Assembly: GCF_041080625.1 (NCBI RefSeq)
Contig: NZ_CP163518.1
Span: forward strand, 3,224,001 to 3,288,000
Length of the DNA stretch: 64,000 nt
Direction of reading: 5' to 3'
Source of the DNA: Streptomyces sp. CG1
Lineage (GTDB): Bacteria; Actinomycetota; Actinomycetes; Streptomycetales; Streptomycetaceae
Shown here: positions 1 to 8,863 of the stretch, piece after piece
How the letters are laid out: the number at the start of each line of letters is the position of its first letter
Numbering within the stretch: position 1 is the first letter of the stretch
Translations under genes and position numbers: made by a program
The notes under the pieces: generated by a model
What the model was told of the DNA's origin: nothing
What the model saw: the letters and a program-made list of their open reading frames with translations, nothing else
The model's database searches: none

Positions 1-1445
1 CGAGCCGGGAGGATGCGGCGGACCTGCCGGGTGGGCGGCGCCGGTCGAGGCTTACCGTCCTCTCCGTCGCCGCGGCCGTGCTGCTGGTCGGCGGCGGTGG
101 CGCCTACCTCGCGGCGGGCAGTGACACGGGCGGTCGTACGGGCGGCCCTGGTACGGCGGGCGGCGGTGCGACTCCCCCACCGCTCGCCCTGGACGGCTTC
201 GGCAGCGGCGCGGGCGGCGTCGCTCCGGGCGAGCCGGACCCGTACGGCGCGACGTATGTGGCCGCCGGCGAGTTGCCGGCCGGTCCCGGCTCCGCACCGG
301 TGTACGCGCCGAAGGGCGGGGTCGGCAAGGACGCGGTGGCCCGGCTGGCCAGGGCGCTCGGCGTCGACGGCCCGCCGGTGGCCGAGGGAGCGGTCTGGCG
401 GGTCGGCGGCAAGGACGGCTCCGGGCCGAGCCTGCAGGTCAACCGGGACGCGCCGGGCAGCTGGAACTTCAGCCGGTACGCGCCGGGCACCGACGACTGC
501 AAGAAGGGTGTCCTCTGTACGCACGACCCGATGGCCCCCGCCGGTGCCCCGGTGAGCGTGGCGAAGGCGACGGCGGCCGCCGCTCCGGTGCTGAAAGCGG
601 CCGGGCTGGACGACGCGAAGATCGACGCGAGCCAGGTCATGGGCGCCCAGCGGGTGGTCAACGCCGAGCCGGTGGTCGGCGGGCTGCCGACGTACGGCTG
701 GACGACCGGCCTGACCGTGGACAAGCAGGGCGAGCTGGTCGGCGGGCACGGGCTGCTCGGGGCGCCGCTGAAGGGCGACACGTATCCCGTGCTGAGCGCC
801 GCGAAGACGCTGAAGCTGATGAACGCGGCGCCGAAGAGCGACCACCGGATGGGGATCGGCGGCTGTGCCAATACCGTGCCGCTGAAGGACCGGCTGGAGC
901 AGCCCTGTACCGGCTCCACCGGAGTGCCGAAGCAGGGGGCGGACCGGGTCACCGTGGCGAAGGCGGTGTTCGGGCTGGCCGCGCACTCCGTCGCCGGGCG
1001 GCAGACGCTGGTGCCGTCCTGGCTGTTCGAGGTGCGCGAGCCGGCGGGCCAGGGCGCGTCCACGGTGACGTATCCGGCGGTCGATCCCCGGTACCTGGCC
1101 TCGGCGACGGCTCCCTCCCGCGGACCGAGCACGGCGCCGAAGCCGCACAGTGTGCAGGTCACCGGCTACACGGCCGACGACCGGGAGCTGAACGTGAGCT
1201 TCTACGGCGGGGTGTGCGCCGACTACCAGGCCTCGGCGAAGGAGACCGGCGACCGGGTGACCGTGACCGTCACCGAGCACCCCTGGCCGGACAAGGTGTG
1301 TGTACTGATCGCCAAGGAGTATGTGAAGACCGTACGGCTGGACAAGCCGCTGGACGGGCGGACGGTGGTCGGTACCGACGGCAAGCGGATCCCGCAGGCG
1401 AAGCCGGGCTCGCTGCGGCCGGACACCTCGGCGCAGGCTCGTTAG
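1..1445 (+). CDS. Membrane-anchored extracytoplasmic protein, 5' partial
   Basis: The reading frame is already open at the first complete codon (position 3) and runs to TAG at 1443-1445, so the start lies upstream of the window. At least 480 residues are encoded. The visible N-terminus has a basic stretch (GGRRRSRL) followed by one hydrophobic segment (about residues 18-38, VLSVAAAVLLVGGGGAYL). This fits a type II membrane anchor with the remaining ~440 residues outside. The outer part is rich in Gly, Ala, Pro and Lys and has a few scattered Cys residues; I recognise no catalytic motif. Short proteins of this layout often sit behind ECF sigma-factor genes, but the upstream gene is not visible, so the role is unassigned. 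A strong bidirectional terminator follows. Confidence 0.75.
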   Translation, partial: SREDAADLPGGRRRSRLTVLSVAAAVLLVGGGGAYLAAGSDTGGRTGGPGTAGGGATPPPLALDGFGSGAGGVAPGEPDPYGATYVAAGELPAGPGSAPVYAPKGGVGKDAVARLARALGVDGPPVAEGAVWRVGGKDGSGPSLQVNRDAPGSWNFSRYAPGTDDCKKGVLCTHDPMAPAGAPVSVAKATAAAAPVLKAAGLDDAKIDASQVMGAQRVVNAEPVVGGLPTYGWTTGLTVDKQGELVGGHGLLGAPLKGDTYPVLSAAKTLKLMNAAPKSDHRMGIGGCANTVPLKDRLEQPCTGSTGVPKQGADRVTVAKAVFGLAAHSVAGRQTLVPSWLFEVREPAGQGASTVTYPAVDPRYLASATAPSRGPSTAPKPHSVQVTGYTADDRELNVSFYGGVCADYQASAKETGDRVTVTVTEHPWPDKVCVLIAKEYVKTVRLDKPLDGRTVVGTDGKRIPQAKPGSLRPDTSAQAR

Positions 1446-1458
1446 CCTCCAGGCGTAC

Positions 1459-1501
1459 GAAGAAGGCGGCGGCTCCCGTACAGGGAGCCGCCGCCTTCTT
1501 C
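1459..1501. terminator. Bidirectional terminator between convergent genes
   Basis: A perfect 19-bp inverted repeat (arms 1459-1477 and 1483-1501) encloses a 5-nt loop. It lies between the convergent ends of the membrane protein gene and erpA. The arms begin and end in A/T-rich bases (GAAGAAGG / CCTTCTTC), so each strand ends its hairpin with a short T-containing tract. Confidence 0.85.
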
Positions 1502-1542
1502 AGACCGTCGGACCGCGGCCAGGTGGCCACCGGTCCCGCGGC

Positions 1543-1899
1543 TCAGCTGAACGAGTCGCCGCAGGCGCAGGAGCCCGTCGCGTTCGGGTTGTCGATCGTG
1601 AAGCCCTGCTTCTCGATGGTGTCCACGAAGTCGACGGTGGCGCCGCCCAGGTACGGGGCGCTCATCCGGTCCGTGACGACCTTGACCCCGCCGAAGTCCT
1701 TCTCCACGTCGCCGTCGAGCGAGCGCTCGTCGAAGAAGAGCTGGTAGCGCAGGCCGGAGCAGCCGCCGGGCTGGACGGCGACACGCAGCGCGAGGTCGTC
1801 GCGGCCTTCCTGGTCGAGCAGGGCCTTGACCTTGGCCGCGGCGGCGTCGGTCAGGATGATGCCGTCGGTGACGGTGGTGGTCTCGTCCGATACGGACAT
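1543..1899 (-). CDS. erpA: Iron-sulfur cluster insertion protein ErpA
   Basis: This 118-residue A-type Fe-S carrier accepts a cluster from the assembly machinery and passes it to target enzymes in the cytoplasm. The three cluster-binding cysteines of the HesB/IscA/ErpA family are present, one in GGCSGLRY and two in GSCACGDSF at the C-terminus. The length is normal for the family. The ATG at 1899 is preceded by GGGAGAG at a suitable distance. It is divergent from nadA, whose product needs a [4Fe-4S] cluster, which makes functional coupling plausible. The 264-bp gap between them must hold both promoters. Family identity is clear; the choice of ErpA over a generic IscA paralogue rests on sequence resemblance and context. 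Confidence 0.9.
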   Translation of the reverse strand: MSVSDETTTVTDGIILTDAAAAKVKALLDQEGRDDLALRVAVQPGGCSGLRYQLFFDERSLDGDVEKDFGGVKVVTDRMSAPYLGGATVDFVDTIEKQGFTIDNPNATGSCACGDSFS

Positions 1900-2069
1900 C
1901 TACATCTCTCCCGGGTTGTACGGAGACTGCTTGCCGACGAGTGCAACCGGCGCTTCCGCGGATTCATTCCGGGCCGGGCAGTCGCGTTGTCGCGTTCTTC
2001 CTTCCGCTTTCATGCTCGCACATGCCCTACGGCGGCGGGAGCGGCCTGTGGAGGGACCCGAGCGGGATT

Positions 2070-2141
2070 CACGTCACATCGACGTTATGGCCATCGTCAA
2101 AGTGACGTGAACCAGTTATGATAGATAGCGTCAGTTAGACG
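2070..2141 (+). promoter_or_regulatory. nadA promoter with two nested palindromes
   Basis: CGTCAA (2095-2100) and TATGAT (2117-2122), 16 nt apart, form a credible -35/-10 pair for nadA. An 8-bp perfect inverted pair, CACGTCAC at 2070-2077 and GTGACGTG at 2102-2109, brackets the -35. A second palindrome, CGTCAGTTAGACG at 2129-2141, lies just after the -10. Both are placed as repressor sites would be. The regulator is unknown to me; an NAD-responsive factor is only an inference from the target gene. Confidence 0.5.
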
Positions 2142-2163
2142 AAAAGTAGAAAGGGTGCGTGTC

Positions 2164-3360
2164 GTGACCACCGCCCAGACCCCGGAGCTCGACGTGCAGC
2201 CGACTCCGCTCGCCCTGCTGCTGCTCGGCCGTGAGGCCGACCCGAAGAGCGAGCGGGGCGTCGAGTGCCCCGGCGACCTGCCTTCGCCGTCCGACCCGGA
2301 CCTGGTCGCGCGCGCCCGCGCGGCCAAGGAGAAGCTCGGCGACAAGGTCTTCGTGCTCGGCCACCACTACCAGCGCGACGAGGTCATCCAGTTCGCGGAC
2401 GTCACGGGCGACTCCTTCAAGCTGGCCCGGGACGCGGCCGCGCGCCCGGAGGCCGAGTACATCGTCTTCTGCGGTGTGCACTTCATGGCCGAGTCGGCGG
2501 ACATCCTCACCTCCGACGACCAGAAGGTCGTCCTGCCCGACCTCGCCGCCGGCTGCTCGATGGCCGACATGGCGACGGCCGAGCAGGTCGCGGAGTGCTG
2601 GGACGTGCTGGCCGAGGCCGGGATAGCCGAGCAGGTGATCCCCGTCTCGTACATGAACTCCTCCGCCGACATCAAGGCGTTCACCGGCAAGCACGGCGGG
2701 ACGATCTGCACCTCGTCGAACGCCAAGCGCGCCCTCGACTGGGCCTTCGAGCAGGGGGAGCCCTCGACAACGAAGGTGCTGTTCCTGCCCGACCAGCACC
2801 TCGGCCGCAACACCGCGGTCCGGGACATGGGCATGTCCCTGGACGACTGCGTCGTCTACAACCCGCACAAGCCGAACGGCGGGCTCACGGCGGAGCAGCT
2901 GCGAGCCGCGAAGATGATCCTGTGGCGGGGTCACTGCTCGGTGCACGGCCGCTTCAGCCTGGACTCGGTGAACGACGTGCGCGCCCGCATCCCCGGTGTG
3001 AACGTCCTGGTCCACCCGGAGTGCAAGCACGAGGTCGTGGCGGCGGCGGACTACGTCGGCTCGACCGAGTACATCATCAGGGCCCTGGAGGCCGCCCCGG
3101 CCGGCTCGAAGTGGGCCATCGGCACGGAGCTGAACCTGGTCCGCCGGCTGGCGAACCGTTTCGCGCCCGAGGGCAAGGAGATCGTCTTCCTCGACAAGAC
3201 GGTCTGCTTCTGCTCGACCATGAACCGCATCGACCTGCCCCACCTGGTCTGGGCGCTGGAGTCCCTGGCCGAGGGCAACCTGGTCAACCGGATCGAGGTC
3301 GACCAGGAGACGGAGGCGTTCGCCAAGCTGGCGCTCGAGCGGATGCTGGCTCTGCCGTAG
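2164..3360 (+). CDS. nadA: Quinolinate synthase NadA
   Basis: NadA condenses iminoaspartate with dihydroxyacetone phosphate to quinolinate in de novo NAD synthesis and uses an oxygen-sensitive [4Fe-4S] cluster. The 398-residue protein shows the family signatures HHYQRDEVIQFADVTGDS, GVHFMAESADIL, TSSNAKRALDWAF and PDQHLGRNTA. The likely cluster ligands are Cys103 (FCGVHF), Cys258 (RGHCSVH) and Cys348 or Cys350 (TVCFCSTM). I chose GTG at 2164 because AAGGG at 2151-2155 gives an 8-nt spacing; an in-frame GTG at 2155 overlaps that ribosome binding site. No nadB or nadC follows; the gene appears monocistronic, with its own terminator. The divergent erpA may help supply its cluster. Confidence 0.96.
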   Translation: MTTAQTPELDVQPTPLALLLLGREADPKSERGVECPGDLPSPSDPDLVARARAAKEKLGDKVFVLGHHYQRDEVIQFADVTGDSFKLARDAAARPEAEYIVFCGVHFMAESADILTSDDQKVVLPDLAAGCSMADMATAEQVAECWDVLAEAGIAEQVIPVSYMNSSADIKAFTGKHGGTICTSSNAKRALDWAFEQGEPSTTKVLFLPDQHLGRNTAVRDMGMSLDDCVVYNPHKPNGGLTAEQLRAAKMILWRGHCSVHGRFSLDSVNDVRARIPGVNVLVHPECKHEVVAAADYVGSTEYIIRALEAAPAGSKWAIGTELNLVRRLANRFAPEGKEIVFLDKTVCFCSTMNRIDLPHLVWALESLAEGNLVNRIEVDQETEAFAKLALERMLALP

Positions 3361-3374
3361 GGCTTCAGCAGCAC

Positions 3375-3421
3375 GAACACCGGGGCTCGGCCCGCGTTCC
3401 GCGGGCCGAGCCCCGGTGTTC
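3375..3421. terminator. Terminator between nadA and the RND gene
   Basis: A perfect 22-bp stem (3375-3396 with 3400-3421) closes on a 3-nt loop TTC. It separates the convergent 3' ends of nadA and the RND exporter gene and should work for both strands. It is one of the longest perfect hairpins in the window. Confidence 0.88.
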
Positions 3422-3431
3422 GCAGGAGTGC

Positions 3432-6400
3432 TCAGACGCCGGCGGGCTCCAGGACCTTCTCCTGCCCGGCCTCCTTCTTCGCCGCCCGCTTCTTCGCGCG
3501 GCGCTCCTTGCGGAGCTCCAACATCGCGTAGAGCGTCGGGACCAGGAGCAGGGTCAGCAGGGTCGACGTGATCAGGCCGCCGATGACGACCACCGCGAGC
3601 GGCTGGGCGATGAAGCCGCCCTCGCCGGTGACGCCCAGCGCCATCGGCAGCAGGGCGAAGATCGTCGCCAGGGCCGTCATGAGGATCGGGCGGAGCCGGT
3701 GGCGGCCGCCCTCGATCACGGCCTCGACCACGCCGTAGCCCTGCCCGCGGTACTGGTTGATCAGGTCGATCAGGACGATCGCGTTGGTCACCACGATACC
3801 GATCAGCATGAGCATGCCGATCATCGCCGGGACGCCCATCGGGGTGCCGGTGGCGACCAGCAGACCGATCGCGCCCGTCGCTGCGAACGGGATGGAGACC
3901 AGCAGGATCAGCGGCTGGACCAGCGAACGGAAGGTCGCGACCAGCAGCATGAAGACGATCGCGATCGCCGCCAGCATGGCCAGGCCCAGGTTCTTGAACG
4001 CGTCGTTCTGGTCCGACGTCACGCCGCCGATCTCGGCCTTCGCGCCGGTCGGCAGCTTCAGCTCCTTGATCTTCGACTGGAGCTTGGTGCTGATCGCACC
4101 CGTGTTGTCACCGGTCGGCTTCGCCGTGATGGTCGCGGCCCGCCGGCCGTCGATCCGGGTCAGCGACACCGGGCCGTCCACCAGCTGCACCGTGGCGATG
4201 TCGCCCAGCTTCACCGGGCCGAGGCGCAGCGCCTCGAGCTGGGCCAGCGTGGTCGCGGGCTTGGCCGAGCGCACCACGACATCGCGCTCGGTGTCGTCGA
4301 GGACCGCCTTAGCCGCCGTCGTGCCACGCACGGCCTGGGCGACCGCGGCGCCCAGCTTCTGGTCGTCGAACCCGGACGCGGCCGCCTTGGCGTTGGCCTT
4401 GACCGAGATCCTCGGCACGCTGGTCGCGAGGTCGCTGGTGACGTCCGTGACGCCGTCCAGGCCGGCGACCGTGGAGCGGACCTGCTCCGCCGCCGTGCTC
4501 AGCGCCTGCGGGTCGGACGCCTTGACCACCACGCTCAGGTTCTGGTTGCCGAAGCCGCCACCGGCCGACACGGTGGTCGTACCGATGCCCTGGAGCTTCT
4601 TCAGGCCGTCCTCGAGGTGCTTCTGCACCGTGTCGTACGACTTCGAGTCCTTCAGCATCACCTGGTACGACGCCTGGTTGGTCTGGGTGCTGCCGCCGAA
4701 GGCCGCCATGAAGCCGGAGGAGCCGACGGTGACCTGGTAGTCCTTGACGCCGTCGGTGGAGGCCAGGAGCTTCTCCACCCGCTTGGCCTGCCTGTCCGTC
4801 TCGGCGAGGCCGGTGCCCGGCTTCAGCTCCTGCTTGACGGTGAGGACCTCCTGCTCGCCCTGGTCGAAGAAGTTCGTCTTGAGCAGGCCGCCCATGCCGA
4901 ACGTGACGACGAGGACCACGATCGCGATCAGCACGCTGGTGAGGCGGCGGCGCGTGGCGAAGCGCAGGACGGGGACGTAGAAGCGCTGGAGACGGCTGTT
5001 CGCCTCCTTCTCCTCGGCCCGGCGGCGTGCCTCCACCGCGTCCGAAGGGGTGCCCTTCGGGGCGCGCAGGAACCAGTACGACAGGACCGGGACGACCGTC
5101 AGCGACACCAGCAGGGAGGCCAGCAGGGCCGCCGTCACCGTGATGCTGAACGAGCCGAACAAGGCGCCCACCATGCCGCCGACCAGGCCGATCGGCAGGA
5201 ACACGGCGACCGTGGTGAGGGTGGAGGAGGTGACCGCGCCGGCCACCTCGCGCACGGCGTTCAGGATCGCGTCCTTGCGTTCCTCGCCGTAGCCGAGGTG
5301 CCGCTTGATGTTCTCCAGGACCACGATCGAGTCGTCGACGACGCGGCCGATGGCGATGGTCAGCGCGCCGAGCGTGAGCATGTTCAGCGACAGGCCGCGC
5401 GTCCACAGCACGATCAGGGCGAGGACGACGGACAGCGGGATGGACACGGCCGTCACCAGCGTCGAGCGGATCGACGCGAGGAAGACCAGGATGACCAGGA
5501 CCGCGAAGAGCAGGCCGAGTGCGCCTTCCGTGGTGAGGCCCTTGATGGACTTCGAGACGGCCGGGCCCTGGTCGCTGACGACCGTGAGCTTCGCGCCGGA
5601 GCCGAGCTGCTCGCGCAGGTCGGGCAGCTTGTCCTTGACCGCGCTGGAGATGGTGACCGCGCTGCCGTCGTGGTCCATCGTGACGTTGACGGCGAGGCTG
5701 GGCCGGCCGTCGGTGCGGGTGATGGAGTCGGCCGGGGCCGGCTGCTCCTTCACGGTGGCCACGTCACCGAGGCGTACGGCCTTGCCGCCGCCCTCGCCGG
5801 TGACCATCAGGTCCTGGATCTGCCCCAGCGAGGTGAAGCCGCCGCCGACCTGGACGGTGCGGCTCACGCCGTTCTCGTCGAAGGAGCCGGCCGGGACGGT
5901 CGCGCCGCCCGCCTGCAGGGCCTGGCCGAGCGCGGCGGGGGTGAGGCCCGCCTCGGCGAGCCTCGCGTCGTCCGGGGTGACCGTGACCTGCAGGTTACGG
6001 ACGCCGGTGACCTGGACACGGCCGACGCCGGAGATGTCCTTCAGCGTCGGTACGACGGTCTTGTCCAGCTGGTCGGCGAGGGCCTGCTGGTCCTTGTCGG
6101 AGGTGACGGCGAGGACCACGGTCGGCATGTCGTCCGTGGAGCCGGAGACGACCTGCGGATCGACGCCGGACGGCAGCTGGTTGCGGGCCCGGTTCACGGC
6201 CTGCTGGACGTCGGAGACGATCTGCTTGGTGTCGTTGCCGTAGTCGAAGGACGCCATGACCACGGCGTTGCCCTCACTGGCGGTCGAGGTGACGCCCTTG
6301 ACGCCGGAGACGCCCTGGAGGTTGTTCTCGATCGGCTCGACGACCTGCTTCTCGACCACGTCGGGCGAGGCACCCTGGTACGGCGCGATCACCGACACCA

Positions 6401-6533
6401 TGGGCAGGTTGATGGTGGGCAGCAGCTGCTGCTTGATCTGGGGTATCGCGATCAGTCCGAAGACGAGGGCGACGAGGGACATCAGGCCTATGAGGGCCCG
6501 TTGCCGGAGGCTGAATCTCGACAGCCAGGACAT
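3432..6533 (-). CDS. RND-family efflux transporter (HAE1/AcrB type)
   Basis: The 1033-residue protein is a proton-driven exporter of the inner membrane. It starts with one membrane segment (RALIGLMSLVALVFGLIAIP), then a large extracytoplasmic porter loop, a first multi-helix block that includes GRVVDDSIVVLENI, a second large loop, and a second block with VTNAIVLIDLINQYRGQG. This doubled layout and the length fit the AcrB/SwrC-like HAE family. No periplasmic adaptor or outer-membrane channel gene is nearby, as expected in a Gram-positive. The C-terminus is strongly basic (RKERRAKKRAAKKEAG). It lies 202 bp behind a two-component system on the same strand, which probably controls it. The substrate cannot be told from sequence; lipopeptides and other amphiphiles are exported by Gram-positive relatives. 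Confidence 0.92.
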   Translation of the reverse strand: MSWLSRFSLRQRALIGLMSLVALVFGLIAIPQIKQQLLPTINLPMVSVIAPYQGASPDVVEKQVVEPIENNLQGVSGVKGVTSTASEGNAVVMASFDYGNDTKQIVSDVQQAVNRARNQLPSGVDPQVVSGSTDDMPTVVLAVTSDKDQQALADQLDKTVVPTLKDISGVGRVQVTGVRNLQVTVTPDDARLAEAGLTPAALGQALQAGGATVPAGSFDENGVSRTVQVGGGFTSLGQIQDLMVTGEGGGKAVRLGDVATVKEQPAPADSITRTDGRPSLAVNVTMDHDGSAVTISSAVKDKLPDLREQLGSGAKLTVVSDQGPAVSKSIKGLTTEGALGLLFAVLVILVFLASIRSTLVTAVSIPLSVVLALIVLWTRGLSLNMLTLGALTIAIGRVVDDSIVVLENIKRHLGYGEERKDAILNAVREVAGAVTSSTLTTVAVFLPIGLVGGMVGALFGSFSITVTAALLASLLVSLTVVPVLSYWFLRAPKGTPSDAVEARRRAEEKEANSRLQRFYVPVLRFATRRRLTSVLIAIVVLVVTFGMGGLLKTNFFDQGEQEVLTVKQELKPGTGLAETDRQAKRVEKLLASTDGVKDYQVTVGSSGFMAAFGGSTQTNQASYQVMLKDSKSYDTVQKHLEDGLKKLQGIGTTTVSAGGGFGNQNLSVVVKASDPQALSTAAEQVRSTVAGLDGVTDVTSDLATSVPRISVKANAKAAASGFDDQKLGAAVAQAVRGTTAAKAVLDDTERDVVVRSAKPATTLAQLEALRLGPVKLGDIATVQLVDGPVSLTRIDGRRAATITAKPTGDNTGAISTKLQSKIKELKLPTGAKAEIGGVTSDQNDAFKNLGLAMLAAIAIVFMLLVATFRSLVQPLILLVSIPFAATGAIGLLVATGTPMGVPAMIGMLMLIGIVVTNAIVLIDLINQYRGQGYGVVEAVIEGGRHRLRPILMTALATIFALLPMALGVTGEGGFIAQPLAVVVIGGLITSTLLTLLLVPTLYAMLELRKERRAKKRAAKKEAGQEKVLEPAGV

Positions 6534-6682
6534 GAATCAGGGTCTCTCTTCTGTGAGCGGCAGAAGTGCTTCCGCGCACGGCAGCAGCGGCGAAGGGACG
6601 CCGGCGAGCGCCCACCCCAACACCCTGAGCCATCACGGAGGGCTCATCCGTAGGCCCAGGGTCCATTTCCTTATCCGGCTCC

Positions 6683-6735
6683 TACTGCGCCCGCAGTACG
6701 CCCGGGTGGAGACCCGCAGTACGCCCGGGTGGAGA
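6683..6735 (-). promoter_or_regulatory. Palindrome plus 23-bp tandem repeat upstream of the RND gene
   Basis: A near-perfect palindrome TACTGCG-CC-CGCAGTA occupies 6683-6698. The 22-bp unit starting CCGCAGTACGCCCGGG begins at 6691 and recurs at 6714, a period of 23 bp. The second copy abuts the stop codon of the response-regulator gene. These repeats lie in the only non-coding gap between the two-component system and the pump gene, so they are candidate binding sites for the NarL-type regulator. Confidence 0.45.
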
Positions 6736-7416
6736 TCAGTCCGTCCTCGGACGTACCAGTCCCGACTCGTACGCGATCACGACGAGCTGCGCCCGGTCGC
6801 GCGCGCCCAGCTTGGCCATGGCCCGGTTGACGTGCGTCTTCACCGTCAGCGGACTGACCGCCAGCCGCTCGGCGATCTCGTCGTTGGAGTGCCCGCCGGC
6901 GACCTGGACGAGCACCTCGCGCTCACGGCCGGTGAGCGCGCCGAGCCGCTCCGAGCGGGCCGGGTCACGGCCGTCGTCGCCGTCGCCCTGGGCGAGGAAG
7001 CGGGCGATCAGCCCCTTGGTGGCGGCGGGTGACAGCAGGGCCTCACCGCCCGCCGCGACCCGGATGGCGTTCAGCAGCTCCTCCGGCTCGCTGCCCTTGC
7101 CGAGGAAGCCGGAGGCGCCCGCGCGCAGGGCCTGGACGACGTAGTCGTCGACCTCGAAGGTGGTCAGGATGACCACGCGCACCTCGGCGAGAGACGGATC
7201 TTCGCTGATCATCCGGGTCGCGGCGAGCCCGTCGGTGCCGGGCATCCGGATGTCCATGAGGACGACGTCGGCGCCCTGCTCCTTCACCAGCCGGACCGCC
7301 TCCGCCCCGTCGGAGGCCTCCCCGACCACCTCCATGTCGGGCTCGGAGTCGACCAGCACCCGGAACGCGCTGCGCAGCAGTGCCTGGTCGTCGGCGAGCA
7401 GGACACGGATCGTCAT
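6736..7416 (-). CDS. NarL/LuxR-type response regulator
   Basis: The 226-residue protein has a receiver domain at about residues 1-125 (acidic pocket in LLADDQALL, phospho-acceptor Asp in VVLMDIRMPGTDG, switch Thr in VVILTTFE, conserved Lys in GFLGKGSEPEELL). A C-terminal LuxR-type helix-turn-helix follows (LTGREREVLVQVAGGHSNDEIAERL and the recognition region VKTHVNRAMAKLG). Its ATG overlaps the kinase stop codon by ATGA, so the two are translationally coupled. The pair probably controls the downstream RND exporter, judging by strand and order. The repeats directly behind the gene may be its binding sites. Confidence 0.93.
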   Translation of the reverse strand: MTIRVLLADDQALLRSAFRVLVDSEPDMEVVGEASDGAEAVRLVKEQGADVVLMDIRMPGTDGLAATRMISEDPSLAEVRVVILTTFEVDDYVVQALRAGASGFLGKGSEPEELLNAIRVAAGGEALLSPAATKGLIARFLAQGDGDDGRDPARSERLGALTGREREVLVQVAGGHSNDEIAERLAVSPLTVKTHVNRAMAKLGARDRAQLVVIAYESGLVRPRTD

Positions 7417-8645
7417 GCGGGCTCCCCCGGGGCCGTCGTACGGGTCTCGCTTCGGGTCTTGAGGGGCAGGATCGCATGGACGCGGAAGCCGCCGCCGTAG
7501 CGGGGTCCGGTGGTGAGGGTGCCGCCAAGGGCGGTGACCCGCTCGCGCATGCCGAGCAGTCCGTGCCCGCCGCCGGCCCCGGGCACACCGGCCGCGCCCG
7601 CACCGTCGTCCAGGACGGTGACCTCGACGTTCGGTCCGACGCGTACGACGCTGACCTCGGCCTTGGCATCGGACCCTGCATGCTTCTGGGCGTTCGTCAG
7701 GGCTTCCTGGATGATCCGGTACGCGGCCAGGCCGACGGCGGCGGGCAGCTCGGTGCCCTGGTCGGCGCGGGCCACCGCCACCGGCAGGCCCGCGTTGCGG
7801 AAGGTGGCGGCCAGCTCCTCCAGACGGCTCAGGCCGGGGGCGGGCTCGGTCGGGGCCTCGGGGTCGCCGGACTGGCGGAGCAGACCGACGGTGGCGCGCA
7901 GCTCGTCGAGGGCGGAGCGGCTGGCCTCACGGACGTGTGCGAGAGCCTCCTTGGCCTGGTCGGGCCGCTTGTCCATGACGTGCGCGGCCACCCCGGCCTG
8001 CACGTTCACCAGGGCGATGTGGTGGGCGACGACATCGTGCAGATCGCGGGCGATCCGCAGCCGCTCCTCGGCGACACGGCGGCGGGCCTCCTCCTCACGG
8101 GTGCGTTCGGCTCGCTCGGCCCGCTCCCGGATGGCCTGGACGACCGCGCGCCGGCTGCGTACGGCGTCCCCGGCGGTGGCGCCGATGCCGGTCCAGGCGA
8201 GCACGCCGAGGTTCTCCTGCACGTACCAGGGCAGGGGGCCGCCGAGCATGGCGGCGGCCGTCAGCACGGTCATGGTGAGCAGGCCGACGCGCCAGGTGGT
8301 GGTGCGGTCGGTGATCGAGGCGACGGTGTACAGGGCGATCACGGCGGACATCGTGACCGGGGCGCGTGGGTCGCCGGTGACGCACTCGATCACGGAGAGG
8401 GTGCCGGTGGCGGCGAGGACCGTCTTCGGGGCGCGGCGGCGGAAGACGAGGGCGGCCGCGGACAGGACCATGAGGAACAGGCCTTCGGGGTCCGGGGTGC
8501 GGACGCCCCAGGTGACGCCGTTGTTCCCGCGCGGGGTCACAAAGGATCCGGCGACCATGCACACCAGCACGCCTGCGGCGATGGCCGCGTCCAGGGCCCA
8601 GGGGTGGGCCTTGAGGCTGCAGCGGGCGCGGTCGAGAGTGCTCAC
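7413..8645 (-). CDS. Sensor histidine kinase (HisKA_3, NarL-system type)
   Basis: This kinase is about 410 residues long. The N-terminal half has several hydrophobic segments (including AAIAAGVLVCMVAGSF and the VLAATG...VITMSAVIALYTVAS region) and forms the membrane sensor. The dimerisation and phosphotransfer block carries the phospho-His in ARDLHDVVAHHIALV. The ATP-binding domain has the N-box YRIIQEALTNAQKHA and a G-box in GHGLLGMRERV. I take GTG at 8645 as start. TACTGT lies 8 nt before it on the coding strand, so a leaderless mRNA is likely; an ATG at 8810 would add a low-complexity tail that overlaps a dispersed repeat. It is coupled to the response-regulator gene by a 4-bp overlap. The stimulus is unknown; cell-envelope stress is plausible next to pspA. 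Confidence 0.88.
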   Translation of the reverse strand: MSTLDRARCSLKAHPWALDAAIAAGVLVCMVAGSFVTPRGNNGVTWGVRTPDPEGLFLMVLSAAALVFRRRAPKTVLAATGTLSVIECVTGDPRAPVTMSAVIALYTVASITDRTTTWRVGLLTMTVLTAAAMLGGPLPWYVQENLGVLAWTGIGATAGDAVRSRRAVVQAIRERAERAERTREEEARRRVAEERLRIARDLHDVVAHHIALVNVQAGVAAHVMDKRPDQAKEALAHVREASRSALDELRATVGLLRQSGDPEAPTEPAPGLSRLEELAATFRNAGLPVAVARADQGTELPAAVGLAAYRIIQEALTNAQKHAGSDAKAEVSVVRVGPNVEVTVLDDGAGAAGVPGAGGGHGLLGMRERVTALGGTLTTGPRYGGGFRVHAILPLKTRSETRTTAPGEPA

Positions 8646-8737
8646 GACTATGAACAGTACGGGTGCTGTGTCGGTGCCCTGTACCGGTGTGGGTTCGCTT
8701 GCCGGCGCCTGCAGGGTGCCGCCGCGCCATGAAGCCG

Positions 8738-8805
8738 ACGGCACCGCGGTTCCCCAAGCGGCGCGGGGAACTGCGCGACAAGCCACGACGACCCGCAGCC
8801 GCCGG
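8738..8805. repeat. Dispersed Streptomyces-type intergenic repeat fragment
   Basis: The stretch around GGGGAACTGCGCGACAAGCC followed by ACGACGACCCGCAGCC has the look of a short sequence I recall seeing scattered between genes in many Streptomyces genomes. It includes the inverted motif TTCCCC...GGGGAA. The rest of the gap (8646-8863) holds the kinase promoter and nothing else I can identify. The dispersed status needs a genome search. Confidence 0.4.
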
Positions 8806-8863
8806 AGCACAACGCCCCCGAGCCGTCAGACGTCCAGTCGCCGAACCTCTCCCAGAGACCGGC

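Noticed and set aside
2265..6653. A 1462-codon open frame on the plus strand
   Set aside because: It is opposite or out of frame to nadA and the RND gene, has Arg/Gly/His-rich nonsense composition and arises from high GC.
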